A stretch of 64,000 nt of DNA. It comes from Cellulomonas sp. PhB143. Lineage in GTDB: Bacteria > Actinomycetota > Actinomycetes > Actinomycetales > Cellulomonadaceae. Below, one piece after another: positions 1-8,556 of the stretch. The stretch is from positions 372,001 through 436,000 of the forward strand of contig NZ_RKIJ01000010.1 in NCBI RefSeq assembly GCF_003752595.1, given 5' to 3'. The position numbers and the translations under genes were made by a program. Under the pieces are notes generated by a model. That model was not told the origin of the DNA. It saw only the letters and a list, made by a program, of their open reading frames with translations, and searched no databases. Each line of letters starts with the position of its first letter. Position 1 is the first letter of the stretch.

Positions 1-573
1 AGGCACCTCGATGCTGCGCAGCGACTGGTCGCGGGTGAGGCCGATCGCGAGGGCCGCCTCCCGCTGACCGGACGGAAGGCCGTGCACGCCGGAGCGGACG
101 AGCTCCGCGACCACGGAGCCGTTGTAGAGGATCAGCGAGAGCACCACCGCCCAGAAGCTCGGGTCGGGGAGGTCCTTCTGGGCGAAGAGGAGCCAGAAGA
201 AGATCATCATCAGGAGCACGGGCACGGCCCGGAAGAACTCGACGACGATCGTGCTGACCACGCGGACCGCGCCCATGTGCGACAGGCGCCCCATCCCGAA
301 GACCAGCCCGAAGACGACCGCTCCGACCACGGCGACAGCTGCGGCGCGCAGCGTCGAGAGCAGGCCGGGCAGGTAGAAGTTCGTCCACGCGTCCGCGGTG
401 AAGATCGACGTCCACTTCTCGGCCTCGAGCTGTCCTTGCTGCTGCAGCCGCAGGAGCACGACCGCAGCGAGCGCGAGGACGACGATCGCCGCGACGAGGT
501 TGCCCCAGCGGATGCGCCGGCGCGCCACCGGTCCTGGGGCGTCGAACAGGACGGTCCGGGTCTGCGAGCTCAT
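1..573 (-). CDS. gluD: Glutamate-type amino-acid ABC transporter permease GluD, 3' end cut by window edge
   Basis: Inner-membrane permease subunit of a polar amino-acid (HisM/GluD family) ABC importer. The visible 191 codons begin MSSQTRTVLFDAPG and carry one N-terminal membrane segment, then a Leu/Val/Phe-rich permease core. The EAA-loop sequence EAALAIGL, which docks on the ATPase, lies just before the window edge. The ATG overlaps the TGA of gluC by 4 nt (ATGA), so the two permeases are translationally coupled and probably form a heterodimer. No stop is visible because the gene runs off the left end. The family call is secure; glutamate as substrate rests on the gluABCD gene order and is not proven. 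Confidence 0.88.
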   Translation of the reverse strand, partial: MSSQTRTVLFDAPGPVARRRIRWGNLVAAIVVLALAAVVLLRLQQQGQLEAEKWTSIFTADAWTNFYLPGLLSTLRAAAVAVVGAVVFGLVFGMGRLSHMGAVRVVSTIVVEFFRAVPVLLMMIFFWLLFAQKDLPDPSFWAVVLSLILYNGSVVAELVRSGVHGLPSGQREAALAIGLTRDQSLRSIEVP

Positions 574-1259
574 CGGCGTACCGCCAGTCGTCGGGACAGG
601 GTGGTGGTCAGGAGGCCGACGGGGATCACGAGGATCACGTACCCCACGGCGAAGGTGAGGAAGATCGCGTAGATCAGGCTCGAGTTGAACTCGATCATGT
701 TCTTCAGGAGCGTCGACGTCTCGGTCGCGACGCCCGCCGCAGCGGCGACGGTGGAGTTCTTGATGAGCGCGATCAGGGTGTTGCCGAGGGGAGCGATCGC
801 GCCCCGGAACGCCTGCGGCAGGATGACCATCCGCGCGGCGGGCAGGAACGAGAGGCCGATCGCGCGCGCGGCCTCGGCCTGGCCGAGGGGCACCGTGTTG
901 ACGCCGCTGCGGATCGACTCGCAGACGAACGCGGCGTGGTAGATCGCCAGGCCGATGACGGCGAGCCAGAAGAAGTTCGTGGGGAAGTCGTCCGACACCT
1001 GGATCTTCAGCTGGCCCCACACGCCGAGGGTCATGAAGACCATGATGATCGTCAGCGGCGTGTTGCGGAACACGGTCACGTACGCGGTCCCGACCCAGGC
1101 CAGGCTCGGGACGGGGGAGATGCGGAAGAGTGCCAGGACGCACCCGACGACGAGGGCGATCAGGCCCGCCCAGAACGTCAGCTGGATGTTGACCCAGAAC
1201 GCACCCAGCACGTCGTAGCTCGCGAAGAGCTCGCCGAACTGTGAGAGGAAGTCGCTCAC
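570..1259 (-). CDS. gluC: Glutamate-type amino-acid ABC transporter permease GluC
   Basis: Membrane permease of 229 residues, about the usual size for HisQ/GluC-type subunits. Hydrophobic segments include residues about 20-45 and the last 35 residues. The EAA motif reads GQAEAARAIGLSFLPA, followed by LPQAFRGAIAPLGN as in His/Glu importers. It is the third gene of gluABCD, separated from gluB by about 100 nt that hold a strong hairpin, and overlaps gluD by 4 nt. Together with GluD it should form the channel energised by GluA and fed by lipoprotein GluB. Family assignment is secure; substrate is inferred from the operon. Confidence 0.92.
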   Translation of the reverse strand: MSDFLSQFGELFASYDVLGAFWVNIQLTFWAGLIALVVGCVLALFRISPVPSLAWVGTAYVTVFRNTPLTIIMVFMTLGVWGQLKIQVSDDFPTNFFWLAVIGLAIYHAAFVCESIRSGVNTVPLGQAEAARAIGLSFLPAARMVILPQAFRGAIAPLGNTLIALIKNSTVAAAAGVATETSTLLKNMIEFNSSLIYAIFLTFAVGYVILVIPVGLLTTTLSRRLAVRR

Positions 1260-1325
1260 CGAGGGACGCCTTTCCGGTGGTGTCGGGTGCCGGTCGAGGG
1301 GGAGCGACCGGGGTCAGGCCGTGCG

Positions 1326-1354
1326 GGGGCGAGGAGCGCGAGGCTCCTCGCCCC
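1326..1354 (-). terminator. Perfect 12-bp intercistronic hairpin between gluB and gluC
   Basis: GGGGCGAGGAGC (1326-1337) and GCTCCTCGCCCC (1343-1354) are exact reverse complements around a 5-nt loop, just after the gluB stop. There is no T-run. Such a hairpin behind a binding-protein gene commonly stabilises its mRNA or partly terminates, keeping the lipoprotein in excess over the permeases. That role is inference. Confidence 0.6.
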
Positions 1355-1362
1355 GGCCGCGG

Positions 1363-2217
1363 TCAGGCGCAGTCGTCGAGCGCCGGCGGGTTCTCGTCGG
1401 CGTTGGGCGTGTACCCGGTGCCCTCGGTGTTGTCCTTGATGAAGGTGTCCCACGAGCCGTCGTCGAACATCTTCTTCAGCGAGGTGTTGATCGCCTCGCA
1501 CTGGTCGCTGTCCTTGGGGATGCCGACGCCGTAGCGCTCGGTCGAGAACGGGTTGCCGACCACCTTGACCTTGCCCTGGTTGCCCGGCTGGGCCGCGAGC
1601 CCGGCGAGGATGATGTCGTCCGTCGTGACGGCGTCGACCTGGCCGGAGGAGAGGGCGGTCACGCACTCGGCGTACCCCGGCTGCTCGAGGAGGTTGACCT
1701 TCGAGGCCAGCTCGTCCTTGATCCGCTGCGCGGAGGTCGAGCCGGAGACCGAGCAGAGGTTCTTCCCGTTGAGGGACTCGGGCCCGGTGATGTCGCTGTC
1801 GTCCTCGGCGACGAGGAGGTCCTGCCCGGCGACGAAGTAGGGGCCGGCGAAGGAGACCGTCTTCTTGCGCTCGTCGGTGATGGAGTAGGTCGCGAAGATC
1901 ATGTCGACCTGGCCGGTGCTCAGGAGCGTCTCGCGCTGGGCGGAGGGCGCCTCCTTCCACTCGATCTGGTCGGCGTCGTAGCCGAGGTCCTTCGCCACGT
2001 AGGTCGCGACGTCGACGTCGAACCCGGAGTACTTGTCGCCGTCCTTGAACCCGAGCCCGGGCTGGTCGTACTTGATCCCGATGGTGATCGTGTCACCGCC
2101 GCCGCTGCCGGCGGTGCTGCCGCCGTCACCGCCGTCGTCGGAGTCGCTGCTGCAGGCGGTGAGCGCGATCGCGCAGGCCGCGAGGCCCGCGAGTACCGCT
2201 GTTCGTCGTGCTCGCAT
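1363..2217 (-). CDS. gluB: Glutamate-type substrate-binding lipoprotein GluB
   Basis: Extracellular solute-binding protein (family 3) of the ABC importer, 284 residues. The N-terminus [20 protein letters not shown] ends in a lipobox with lipidated Cys22, followed by a Ser/Asp/Gly-rich linker. The mature domain starts near [20 protein letters not shown], the usual start of this family, with [15 protein letters not shown] and later [20 protein letters not shown] typical of polar amino-acid binders. It lies 76 nt after gluA and before gluC. It should capture glutamate or a related amino acid outside the membrane; exact specificity cannot be read from sequence. Confidence 0.93.
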   Translation of the reverse strand: MRARRTAVLAGLAACAIALTACSSDSDDGGDGGSTAGSGGGDTITIGIKYDQPGLGFKDGDKYSGFDVDVATYVAKDLGYDADQIEWKEAPSAQRETLLSTGQVDMIFATYSITDERKKTVSFAGPYFVAGQDLLVAEDDSDITGPESLNGKNLCSVSGSTSAQRIKDELASKVNLLEQPGYAECVTALSSGQVDAVTTDDIILAGLAAQPGNQGKVKVVGNPFSTERYGVGIPKDSDQCEAINTSLKKMFDDGSWDTFIKDNTEGTGYTPNADENPPALDDCA

Positions 2218-2293
2218 GTCGTTCCCTTCGTCGGTCCCGGGTGCGGGAGTGCTGGTCCGAGGTCCCGGGGTCGGGCCTCGAGCCCGGGTGCTC

Positions 2294-3094
2294 TCAGTGC
2301 GTGAGGATCTTGGAGAGGAAGTCCTTCGCGCGGTCGCTGCGGGGGTTCGTGAAGAACTCCTCCGGGCTCGCCTCCTCGACGATCTGGCCGTCGGCCATGA
2401 AGACGACCCGGTCGGCGGCGCGGCGCGCGAAGCCCATCTCGTGGGTCACCACGATCATCGTCATGCCTTCCTTGGCGAGCTGGACCATGACGTCGAGGAC
2501 CTCGTTGATCATCTCGGGGTCCAGCGCCGACGTCGGCTCGTCGAACAGCATCACCTTGGGGTGCATGGCCAGCGCCCGGGCGATGGCGACGCGCTGCTGC
2601 TGGCCGCCGGAGAGCTGGGCGGGGAGCTTGCCGGCCTGGTTCGCGACGCCGACGCGCTCGAGCAGGCCCATCGCCTCCGCGCGGGCGGCGGACCGCGAGA
2701 GCCCGCGCACCTTGATCGGCCCGAGCGTGACGTTGTCGAGCACGGTCTTGTGCGCGAAGAGGTTGAACGACTGGAAGACCATCCCCACGTCCGAGCGCAG
2801 CCGGGCGAGCGCCCTGCCCTCCTCGGGCAGCGGCTCCCCGTCGACCTCGATCGTCCCGGAGTCGATGGTCTCGAGCCGGTTGATCGCCCGGCACAGGGTG
2901 GACTTCCCGGACCCCGAGGGCCCGATGACGACGAGCACCTCGCCGTGGTCGACGGTCAGGTCGATGTCGCGCAGGACGTGCAGGTCGCCGAAGTGCTTCT
3001 GCACGTCGCGCAGCGAGACGAGCGCCGCGCCGGCGACCTGGCGCGGGGCCTCCGGGCCGTCCGGGGACGGGCGGGGCGGGGATGCGTCGGCCAT
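2294..3094 (-). CDS. gluA: Glutamate-type ABC transporter ATP-binding protein GluA
   Basis: ATPase of the amino-acid importer, 266 residues. Walker [10 protein letters not shown] (58-66), Q-loop Q108, signature LSGGQQQ (161-167), Walker B VMLFDE (181-186) and switch HE in VVTHEMGF are all intact. A Pro-rich tail of about 25 residues precedes the domain. First gene of gluABCD. A TAGGTT box ends 6 nt before the ATG, so the mRNA probably begins at the start codon, which supports this ATG. Divergent from miaB across 93 bp. Confidence 0.94.
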   Translation of the reverse strand: MADASPPRPSPDGPEAPRQVAGAALVSLRDVQKHFGDLHVLRDIDLTVDHGEVLVVIGPSGSGKSTLCRAINRLETIDSGTIEVDGEPLPEEGRALARLRSDVGMVFQSFNLFAHKTVLDNVTLGPIKVRGLSRSAARAEAMGLLERVGVANQAGKLPAQLSGGQQQRVAIARALAMHPKVMLFDEPTSALDPEMINEVLDVMVQLAKEGMTMIVVTHEMGFARRAADRVVFMADGQIVEEASPEEFFTNPRSDRAKDFLSKILTH

Positions 3095-3100
3095 GTGCCG

Positions 3101-3106
3101 AACCTA
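3101..3106 (-). promoter_or_regulatory. -10 box of leaderless gluA promoter
   Basis: TAGGTT on the minus strand, then 6 nt, then the gluA ATG at 3094. Fits the actinobacterial leaderless TANNNT pattern; no clear -35 is visible. Confidence 0.6.
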
Positions 3107-3173
3107 TGGGTGTTTTGTGACGGGCGCACCCAGGCCGGGGTAACGGTCCGGCAACGACCCGGCGCGACCGCCG

Positions 3174-3179
3174 TATCCT
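3174..3179 (+). promoter_or_regulatory. -10 box of probable leaderless miaB promoter
   Basis: TATCCT lies 8 nt before ATG 3188 and 5 nt before an in-frame GTG at 3185. No Shine-Dalgarno sequence precedes either start, which fits a leaderless mRNA. Confidence 0.5.
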
Positions 3180-3187
3180 GGTCGGTG

Positions 3188-4768
3188 ATGTCCACGACCG
3201 CCCCCGCCCCCGCCTCCGCGAGCCGCACGTACCTCGTCAAGACCCTCGGCTGCCAGATGAACGTCCACGACTCCGAGCACATGGCAGGCATGCTCGAGGC
3301 CGCCGGCTATCGCCGTGCCGACCCGGAGGACGAGGCGGCCCAGCGCGCCGACGTCGTCGTCGTCAACACGTGCGCGGTGCGCGAGAACGCGGCCACCAAG
3401 CTCTACGGCAACCTCGGCCGGCTCGCGTCGATCAAGGCGGACCGGCCCGGCATGCAGATCGCCGTGGGCGGCTGCCTGGCGCAGAAGGACCGCGGCGCGA
3501 TCGTCGAGCGGGCCCCGTGGGTCGACGTCGTCTTCGGCACCCACAACCTGGACGCCCTGCCGGTGCTGCTGGAGCGCGCGCGGCACAACGAGGCCGCGCA
3601 GGTCGAGATCGCGGAGTCCCTGCAGGTCTTCCCGTCGACGCTGCCCACGCGCCGCGAGTCGGTCTACGCCGGCTGGGTGTCGATCAGCGTCGGCTGCAAC
3701 AACACCTGCACCTTCTGCATCGTGCCGCACCTGCGCGGCAAGGAGCGCGACCGCCGTCCGGGGCAGGTCCTGGCGGAGATCGAGGCCCTGGTCGCCCAGG
3801 GTGCGGTCGAGGTGACGCTGCTCGGGCAGAACGTCAACTCCTACGGGGTCGAGTTCGGCGACCGTGGCGCCTTCGCGAAGCTCCTGCGGGCGTGCGGACG
3901 GGTCGAGGGGCTCGAGCGCGTGCGGTTCACGTCGCCGCACCCGGCATCGTTCACGGACGACGTGATCGCCGCGATGGCCGAGACGGACAACGTGATGCCT
4001 CAGCTGCACATGCCGCTGCAGTCCGGCTCGGACCGTGTGCTGCGGGCGATGCGCCGCTCCTACCGCTCGGACCGTTTCCTCGGCATCCTCGACCGGGTGC
4101 GCGCGGCGATGCCCGACGCGGCGATCACCACGGACCTGATCGTGGGCTTCCCCGGTGAGACGGAGGAGGACTTCGAGCAGACGCTCCGCGTGGTCGAGGC
4201 GTCGCGCTTCTCCTCCGCGTTCACCTTCCAGTACTCCCCGCGGCCGGGCACGCCCGCCGCCGACCTCGGGGACCAGGTCCCCAAGGAGGTCGTCCAGGAG
4301 CGGTTCGAGCGGCTGCTCGCGCTGCAGGACCGCGTCTCGAGCGCCGAGTCCGCCCGTCAGGTCGGACGGACCGTCGAGGTCCTCGTCACCGACGGCGCGG
4401 GCCGCAAGGACGGCGAGAGCCACCGCCTGACGGGACGCGCCCCGGACAACCGGCTCGTGCACCTGGCGGTGCCGCCCGCCGTCGCCGACCTGCTCGCCGG
4501 ACCGGACGCCGTGCCTGCGCGCGCCGCCGCGAGCGTGCCCGACGACGTCCCCCGCCCGGGCGACCTCGTCACCGTCGCGGTCACGGCCTCGGCGCCGTAC
4601 CACCTGCTCGCGGACTCGGCCCTCGCGGGGGGTCCGTACGCCGTGCGACGCACGAGGGCGGGGGACGCCTGGGCGCGCCGCGCCCGCGGGGAGGCGGAGC
4701 ACACGCACCCCACCGCGTCGAGCGGCCGGGGGCCGGTCGGGCTCGGGCTGCCGGCGCTGCGCCCCTGA
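3188..4768 (+). CDS. miaB: tRNA-2-methylthio-N6-isopentenyladenosine37 synthase MiaB
   Basis: Radical-SAM methylthiotransferase that adds the 2-methylthio group to i6A37 of UNN-reading tRNAs. The 526 residues show an N-terminal UPF0004 domain with cluster ligands C22, C62 and C96, the radical-SAM triad C170-x3-C174-x2-C177, a central radical-SAM barrel, and a C-terminal TRAM-like region that is longer than usual and Ala/Pro/Arg-rich. An open frame continues upstream to 2033, but that stretch is antisense to gluA/gluB; the conserved protein starts [23 protein letters not shown]. The partner modification gene miaA lies 1.8 kb downstream on the same strand. Confidence 0.95.
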   Translation: MSTTAPAPASASRTYLVKTLGCQMNVHDSEHMAGMLEAAGYRRADPEDEAAQRADVVVVNTCAVRENAATKLYGNLGRLASIKADRPGMQIAVGGCLAQKDRGAIVERAPWVDVVFGTHNLDALPVLLERARHNEAAQVEIAESLQVFPSTLPTRRESVYAGWVSISVGCNNTCTFCIVPHLRGKERDRRPGQVLAEIEALVAQGAVEVTLLGQNVNSYGVEFGDRGAFAKLLRACGRVEGLERVRFTSPHPASFTDDVIAAMAETDNVMPQLHMPLQSGSDRVLRAMRRSYRSDRFLGILDRVRAAMPDAAITTDLIVGFPGETEEDFEQTLRVVEASRFSSAFTFQYSPRPGTPAADLGDQVPKEVVQERFERLLALQDRVSSAESARQVGRTVEVLVTDGAGRKDGESHRLTGRAPDNRLVHLAVPPAVADLLAGPDAVPARAAASVPDDVPRPGDLVTVAVTASAPYHLLADSALAGGPYAVRRTRAGDAWARRARGEAEHTHPTASSGRGPVGLGLPALRP

Positions 4769-4792
4769 CCTGCCCCTGACCTGCCCCTGACC
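4761..4792 (+). repeat. Three tandem 11-bp repeats at the miaB stop
   Basis: GCCCCTGACCT occurs at 4761 and 4772 exactly, and at 4783 lacking the last base. The miaB TGA is inside the first copy, so slippage here would not alter the protein. No function is apparent. Confidence 0.7.
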
Positions 4793-4839
4793 GGCGCGCT
4801 GACCGGTGCGCCGCGCAGACCCCACCGGCCCGGCCGGGA

Positions 4840-5334
4840 TCAGCCCAGGGCCACCAGGCCGTCGACCGACTCGAAGAACGCGATCGACGAGGCGAGCCCG
4901 CACGTGACGGTCTGCTCCAGCTGGAGGCTCGTGGCGCCCTGCTCGTAGTCGACGGAGACCTCCGCCCAGACCGTCAGGCGGTCGTCGGACTCCTCCACGT
5001 GCGCCCGGGGCCAGCGACGGTCGCGGTTCCAGTCGTTGACGGCCCGCAGCAGCACGGTCCGGCGCTCGGCGGGAAGGTCGTCCCCCCAGCGACCGCGGAC
5101 CTGCAGGATCTCGTTCTCGTCGCCCAGGAGCCGGAACCAGACGCGGTGCCCGTCCCACGTTCCCGTGATCTGGCCGGGAGACGTCCGGAAGTGGTACCCG
5201 CGCCGCGCCAGCTCGGCGGCGACGCGCTCGGTGGTCAGGGGGGTGGGCCGCTCCGGGGGCTCGGCCCGCCCGGCGCCGCGACCTCGCGCGGCCCGGCGCA
5301 CGCGCGTGACCCAGCCCGCGCCCGGGCGGGTCAC
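4840..5334 (-). CDS. YbjN-domain protein, second of a tandem pair
   Basis: Protein of 164 residues with a YbjN-like C-terminal domain: WDGHRVWFRLLGDENEILQVRGRW, LLRAVNDWNRDRRWPRAHVE, then SVDYEQGATSLQLEQTV and AFFESVDG. These match the signature of small actinobacterial YbjN proteins, whose fold resembles type III secretion chaperones. The chosen GTG overlaps the TGA of the upstream YbjN gene by 4 nt, so the pair is coupled. It converges with miaB. The biochemical role of the family is unknown. Confidence 0.75.
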   Translation of the reverse strand: MTRPGAGWVTRVRRAARGRGAGRAEPPERPTPLTTERVAAELARRGYHFRTSPGQITGTWDGHRVWFRLLGDENEILQVRGRWGDDLPAERRTVLLRAVNDWNRDRRWPRAHVEESDDRLTVWAEVSVDYEQGATSLQLEQTVTCGLASSIAFFESVDGLVALG

Positions 5335-5918
5335 GGCGCGCCCGCCGCCGGGTCGGGAAAGGCCTCGTCGAGCGTGTCGAAGAACGACGCGGCCGTGTGC
5401 AGCCCGCAGCGCAGGAGCTGGTCGAGCTGCTCGTCGTCGACGCCGTGCTCCAGGTCGACGGCGGTCTTGGCGAGCAGGTGCACCTGCCCGACGTCGTCGA
5501 CCTGGGCGTACGCGGTGGGCCAGATGCGCGAGGCGTTCCACTCGTTGCACAGCTCGAGGACCTGCTCGAGCCGTTCGATCGACACGATCCGGTTCCACTC
5601 GGCGACCATCTCGAGGATCTCGCCGTCGGCGCCGGCCGACGTGACCGCCCAGCGGCGTCGGTCCCACGTCCAGCCGAGGTCGCCGTCGGCATCGACGAAC
5701 CACGGCAGCCCGCAGTCGTGGGCCCAGTCGACGAGCCGGTCGGGGCGCAGCGGCGCGGGCGGCGCCAGCGCGGGGCCGCCCGCGTCGTCGTCCGGGGACT
5801 GGGCCAGGGCCGACGCGATCTCGCGGACGAGGACCTCCTCGACCGCGGACGGGAGCTGCTCCTCGTCGGTTTCGCGAGGGACGCCCGGCAGGCGGCGGCG
5901 TGCTCCGAAGAACCTCAC
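5331..5918 (-). CDS. YbjN-domain protein, first of a tandem pair
   Basis: Protein of 195 residues. After a charged N-terminal half comes a YbjN domain, residues about 75-185: GWTWDRRRWAVTSAGADGE, EMVAEWNRIVSIERLEQVLE, CNEWNASRIWPTAYAQVDD, VDLEHGVDDEQLDQLL, FFDTLDEAFP. The domain parallels the downstream gene block by block, so the pair looks like an old duplication. Start GTG 5918 is chosen because TACGCT ends exactly 6 nt upstream, the leaderless pattern seen elsewhere here. Larger open frames upstream are antisense to the divergent gene. Function unknown. Confidence 0.75.
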   Translation of the reverse strand: MRFFGARRRLPGVPRETDEEQLPSAVEEVLVREIASALAQSPDDDAGGPALAPPAPLRPDRLVDWAHDCGLPWFVDADGDLGWTWDRRRWAVTSAGADGEILEMVAEWNRIVSIERLEQVLELCNEWNASRIWPTAYAQVDDVGQVHLLAKTAVDLEHGVDDEQLDQLLRCGLHTAASFFDTLDEAFPDPAAGAP

Positions 5919-5924
5919 CCCGTC

Positions 5925-5930
5925 AGCGTA
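5925..5930 (-). promoter_or_regulatory. -10 box of leaderless YbjN-pair promoter
   Basis: TACGCT on the minus strand, 6-nt spacer, then GTG at 5918. This supports a leaderless mRNA and fixes the start. Confidence 0.55.
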
Positions 5931-5997
5931 CCCGCCGACGCCGCGCGCACCCGGTGACGGGCGAGCGCGGCCGACCTCGCGCCCCGGGGGCGCCCGG

Positions 5998-6003
5998 TAG
6001 CGT
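5998..6003 (+). promoter_or_regulatory. -10 box of leaderless promoter for the miaA-operon leader gene
   Basis: TAGCGT, 6-nt spacer TGTCCC, then GTG 6010. The same spacer plus GTG occurs before yggT at 50767. Confidence 0.6.
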
Positions 6004-6009
6004 TGTCCC

Positions 6010-6615
6010 GTGACCGTCCGACTCGTCGAGATCCCCGGGACCGCCCTGCTCGTGCCGGGGGCCGCGGGCCGCGCGGACGTGCTGCCCGAGGCGCGTCGCG
6101 CCGTTCTCGACGCGCTCGCGCTGGCGCTGGCCCCGGCGGGTTCCTCGGAGAACGGGACGGACCGCGTCGTGGTCGTGGCACCCGGCCCCCGTCCCCGTCG
6201 CGGCGCGCTGCGCCCCGACCTCGCCCAGGCGGGTCTCGAACCCTCGCGGCTCGGGTGGGCGGTGCCGCCGTCCGGGGCGGACGACGGCGCAGGAGATCCC
6301 GCCGGCGTCGCGGCGTCGGTGGCGCTCCTCGCGCTCGCGGCGGCGGGGTGGCGCGGGCCCGTCGACGTCGTGGAGGTCGTGCGCGGCCGCCCCGACGAGG
6401 CCGCCGTCCCGGCCGGCGCCGTGCCTCCGGAGACCTCGTGGTCCACGACCTGCGCGGTCCCCGGGACGCTCGTGGTCGGGGTGGACGACGCCGCCCGGCA
6501 CCTGGCCGCGCAGGCGGGGGTCGACGTACGGGGCGAGGTCCTGTTCTCCGGTCCCGGACCGGGCGGCGCGGACTACGAGGTCGCGAGCGCGTCGTTCCCG
6601 GTGGTGGCCGCGTGA
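6010..6615 (+). CDS. Class III extradiol dioxygenase-like domain protein (tentative), upstream of miaA
   Basis: Protein of 201 residues, very Ala/Val/Gly-rich. The placement directly before miaA, the opening RLVEIPGTALLVPGAAG and the short TLVVGVDDAA and VASASFPVV blocks resemble the class III extradiol dioxygenase subunit-B-like proteins found before miaA in many actinobacteria. Only one His is present (in AARHLAAQ), so the usual His/Glu iron site is not conserved and dioxygenase activity is doubtful. The stop overlaps the miaA GTG by 4 nt. Confident as a gene, tentative as to family. Confidence 0.55.
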   Translation: MTVRLVEIPGTALLVPGAAGRADVLPEARRAVLDALALALAPAGSSENGTDRVVVVAPGPRPRRGALRPDLAQAGLEPSRLGWAVPPSGADDGAGDPAGVAASVALLALAAAGWRGPVDVVEVVRGRPDEAAVPAGAVPPETSWSTTCAVPGTLVVGVDDAARHLAAQAGVDVRGEVLFSGPGPGGADYEVASASFPVVAA

Positions 6616-7565
6616 TCGTCGCGGTCGTCGGCCCCACGGCGACGGGAAAGTCGGACCTGGGCATCGAGCTGGCGCTCGCGCTCGGCGGCGAGGTGGTCAA
6701 CGCGGACGCCTTCCAGCTCTACCGCGGCATGGACGTGGGGACCGCCAAGGTGCCTGTCCCCGCGCGCCGGGGCGTGCCGCACCGGTTGCTCGACGTCCTC
6801 GACCCGGCGCAGGACGCGTCCGTCGCCGACTACCAGCGCGACGCGCGCGCGCAGTGCGCGGAGCTGGCGGCGTCGGGGCGCCGCGCCGTCGTCGTGGGCG
6901 GGTCGGGGCTGTACGTGCGGGCGCTGCTCGACCGGATGGACTTCCCGGGCACCGACCCGCGCGTGCGCGCGGAGCTCGAGTCGCGCGCAGAGACCGAGGG
7001 CGCGCGCGTGCTGCACGCGGAGCTCGCCGCCGTCGACCCCGAGGCGGCGGCGTCGATAGGCCCGCGGAACGTGCGCCGCGTCGTGCGCGCGCTGGAGGTG
7101 GTCGCTCTCACCGGGCGGCCGTACACGGCGAACCTGCCGCGCCAGGAGTACGTGGCGCCCGCGGTCCAGATCGGGCTCGACTGCGACCGCGACGCGCTCG
7201 ACGCGCGGGTCGAGGGCCGCGTCGCGGCGATGTGGGACGCCGGTCTCGTCGAGGAGGTCCGCGGGCTGCGGGACTCGCTCGGGCGTACGGCCTCGCGGGC
7301 GGTCGGCTACGCGGAGGTCCTCGAGATGCTGGCCGGGCGGTGGGACGAGGACGAGGCGCGCTCGCGAGTCGTGGCGGGGACGCGGCGCCTCGCGCGCAAG
7401 CAGATGGGGTGGTTCGGTCGGGACCCGCGGGTGCACTGGCTCGACGCCCGCTCGGAGGAGCTGGTCGCCGACGCGCTCACCCTCGTCGCCGCGGCCGACG
7501 CCGGACGGCTCGTCGAGCCGCGCGGCGCGCACGACGGCGGCGTGCGCCGGCCGCTCGGGTCGTGA
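6612..7565 (+). CDS. miaA: tRNA dimethylallyltransferase MiaA
   Basis: Transfers the isopentenyl group from DMAPP to N6 of A37, making the substrate of MiaB. The 317 residues open with P-loop GPTATGKS (7-14), followed by VVNADAFQLYRGMDVGTAKV, the Asp/Gln block typical of MiaA, and VVGGSGLYVRALL. The family core ends near QMGWFGRDPRVHWLD. Start GTG overlaps the preceding TGA by 4 nt; longer upstream reading collides with that gene. dapF follows after 12 nt. Confidence 0.95.
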   Translation: MIVAVVGPTATGKSDLGIELALALGGEVVNADAFQLYRGMDVGTAKVPVPARRGVPHRLLDVLDPAQDASVADYQRDARAQCAELAASGRRAVVVGGSGLYVRALLDRMDFPGTDPRVRAELESRAETEGARVLHAELAAVDPEAAASIGPRNVRRVVRALEVVALTGRPYTANLPRQEYVAPAVQIGLDCDRDALDARVEGRVAAMWDAGLVEEVRGLRDSLGRTASRAVGYAEVLEMLAGRWDEDEARSRVVAGTRRLARKQMGWFGRDPRVHWLDARSEELVADALTLVAAADAGRLVEPRGAHDGGVRRPLGS

Positions 7566-7577
7566 CACGCTGAGCCC

Positions 7578-8546
7578 ATGAGCTCCCCCCGCACCGATCC
7601 CGGGCCCGCCACGGGTGCCGTCTCCACCGCCGCCGGCCTGCTCGAGTTCGTCAAGGGCCACGGCACGCAGAACGACTTCGTGCTGATCGACGACCGCGCG
7701 GACGAGGTGGAGCTCACGCCGGAGCTGGTCCGGGCGCTCGCCGACCGGCGTGGCGGTGTGGGGGCCGACGGCGTCATCCGGCTCGTGCCGAGCAGCGCGC
7801 TCGAGGAGGGCCGCGCGGTGCTCGCCCGGGAACCCGCGGCGACCTGGTTCATGGACTACCGCAACGGCGACGGCTCGGTCGCCGAGATGTGCGGGAACGG
7901 CGTGCGCGTGTTCGCGGCCTTCGCCGAGCACCTCGGTCTCGTGGACGTGGCCGACGGCGCGTGGCACGTCGCGACGCGGGCCGGGCTGCGCACCGTGACC
8001 CGCGACGCGCACGGGTGGTACGCCGTCGACATGGGCGCCTGGTCGTTCCCCGGCGGCGCCGGCGCGGAGGTCGAGGGAGCCGACGCGACCGTCGTCCTGC
8101 CCGGCTCCGACGTCGCCCGGGCCGCGCTGAGCGTGGACCTCGGCAACCCGCACACGGTCGTCGCGCTGGGCGAGGAGGCGGAGCTCGACGCGCTCGACCT
8201 CGGGCACGCGCCGCGCGTCGACCCGGCGCCGCCGCACGGGACGAACGTCGAGGTGGTCGTCCCCCTCGGGGAGTCCGTCCAGGCGGACGGGACCGTCGTC
8301 GGGCGGGTGCGGATGCGGGTGCACGAGCGCGGCGTGGGGGAGACCCGGTCGTGCGGGACGGGCGCCTGCGCGGCGGCGCTCGCCGTCCGCGCCTGGGCGG
8401 GGGCCGGGGCCCCGGACGTCTGGCAGGTCGAGGTCCCGGGCGGGGTGGTGCGCGTGCGCGTCCTGGCGGACGGCCACGTCGAGCTGGCGGGCCCCGCGCG
8501 CCTGGTGTTCAGCGGGGCCCTGGACCGGGTGGCCCTGACCGGCTGA
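7578..8546 (+). CDS. dapF: Diaminopimelate epimerase DapF
   Basis: Interconverts LL- and meso-diaminopimelate in lysine synthesis. Both catalytic cysteines are present: C105 in EMCGNGVR and C259 in RSCGTGAC. The family N-terminus (FVKGHGTQNDFVLID) begins at residue 24, so there is a Ser/Pro/Thr-rich extension of about 20 residues beyond the usual start. It follows miaA closely. Because MurE here lacks a DAP-type specificity loop, DapF probably serves lysine synthesis and not direct DAP incorporation; that is inference. Confidence 0.95.
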   Translation: MSSPRTDPGPATGAVSTAAGLLEFVKGHGTQNDFVLIDDRADEVELTPELVRALADRRGGVGADGVIRLVPSSALEEGRAVLAREPAATWFMDYRNGDGSVAEMCGNGVRVFAAFAEHLGLVDVADGAWHVATRAGLRTVTRDAHGWYAVDMGAWSFPGGAGAEVEGADATVVLPGSDVARAALSVDLGNPHTVVALGEEAELDALDLGHAPRVDPAPPHGTNVEVVVPLGESVQADGTVVGRVRMRVHERGVGETRSCGTGACAAALAVRAWAGAGAPDVWQVEVPGGVVRVRVLADGHVELAGPARLVFSGALDRVALTG

Positions 8547-8556
8547 CGCCTCAGCC
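8541..8556. terminator. Small palindrome joining two convergent stop codons
   Basis: GGCTGA (8541-8546) and TCAGCC (8551-8556) pair around CGCC. The dapF TGA and the TCA that is the stop of the opposing methyltransferase gene both lie in the stem, which could act as a weak bidirectional terminator. Confidence 0.4.

Noticed and set aside
3104-5692. An 862-codon minus-strand frame over miaB
   Set aside because: Antisense shadow of miaB; only the YbjN frames within that region show family motifs.
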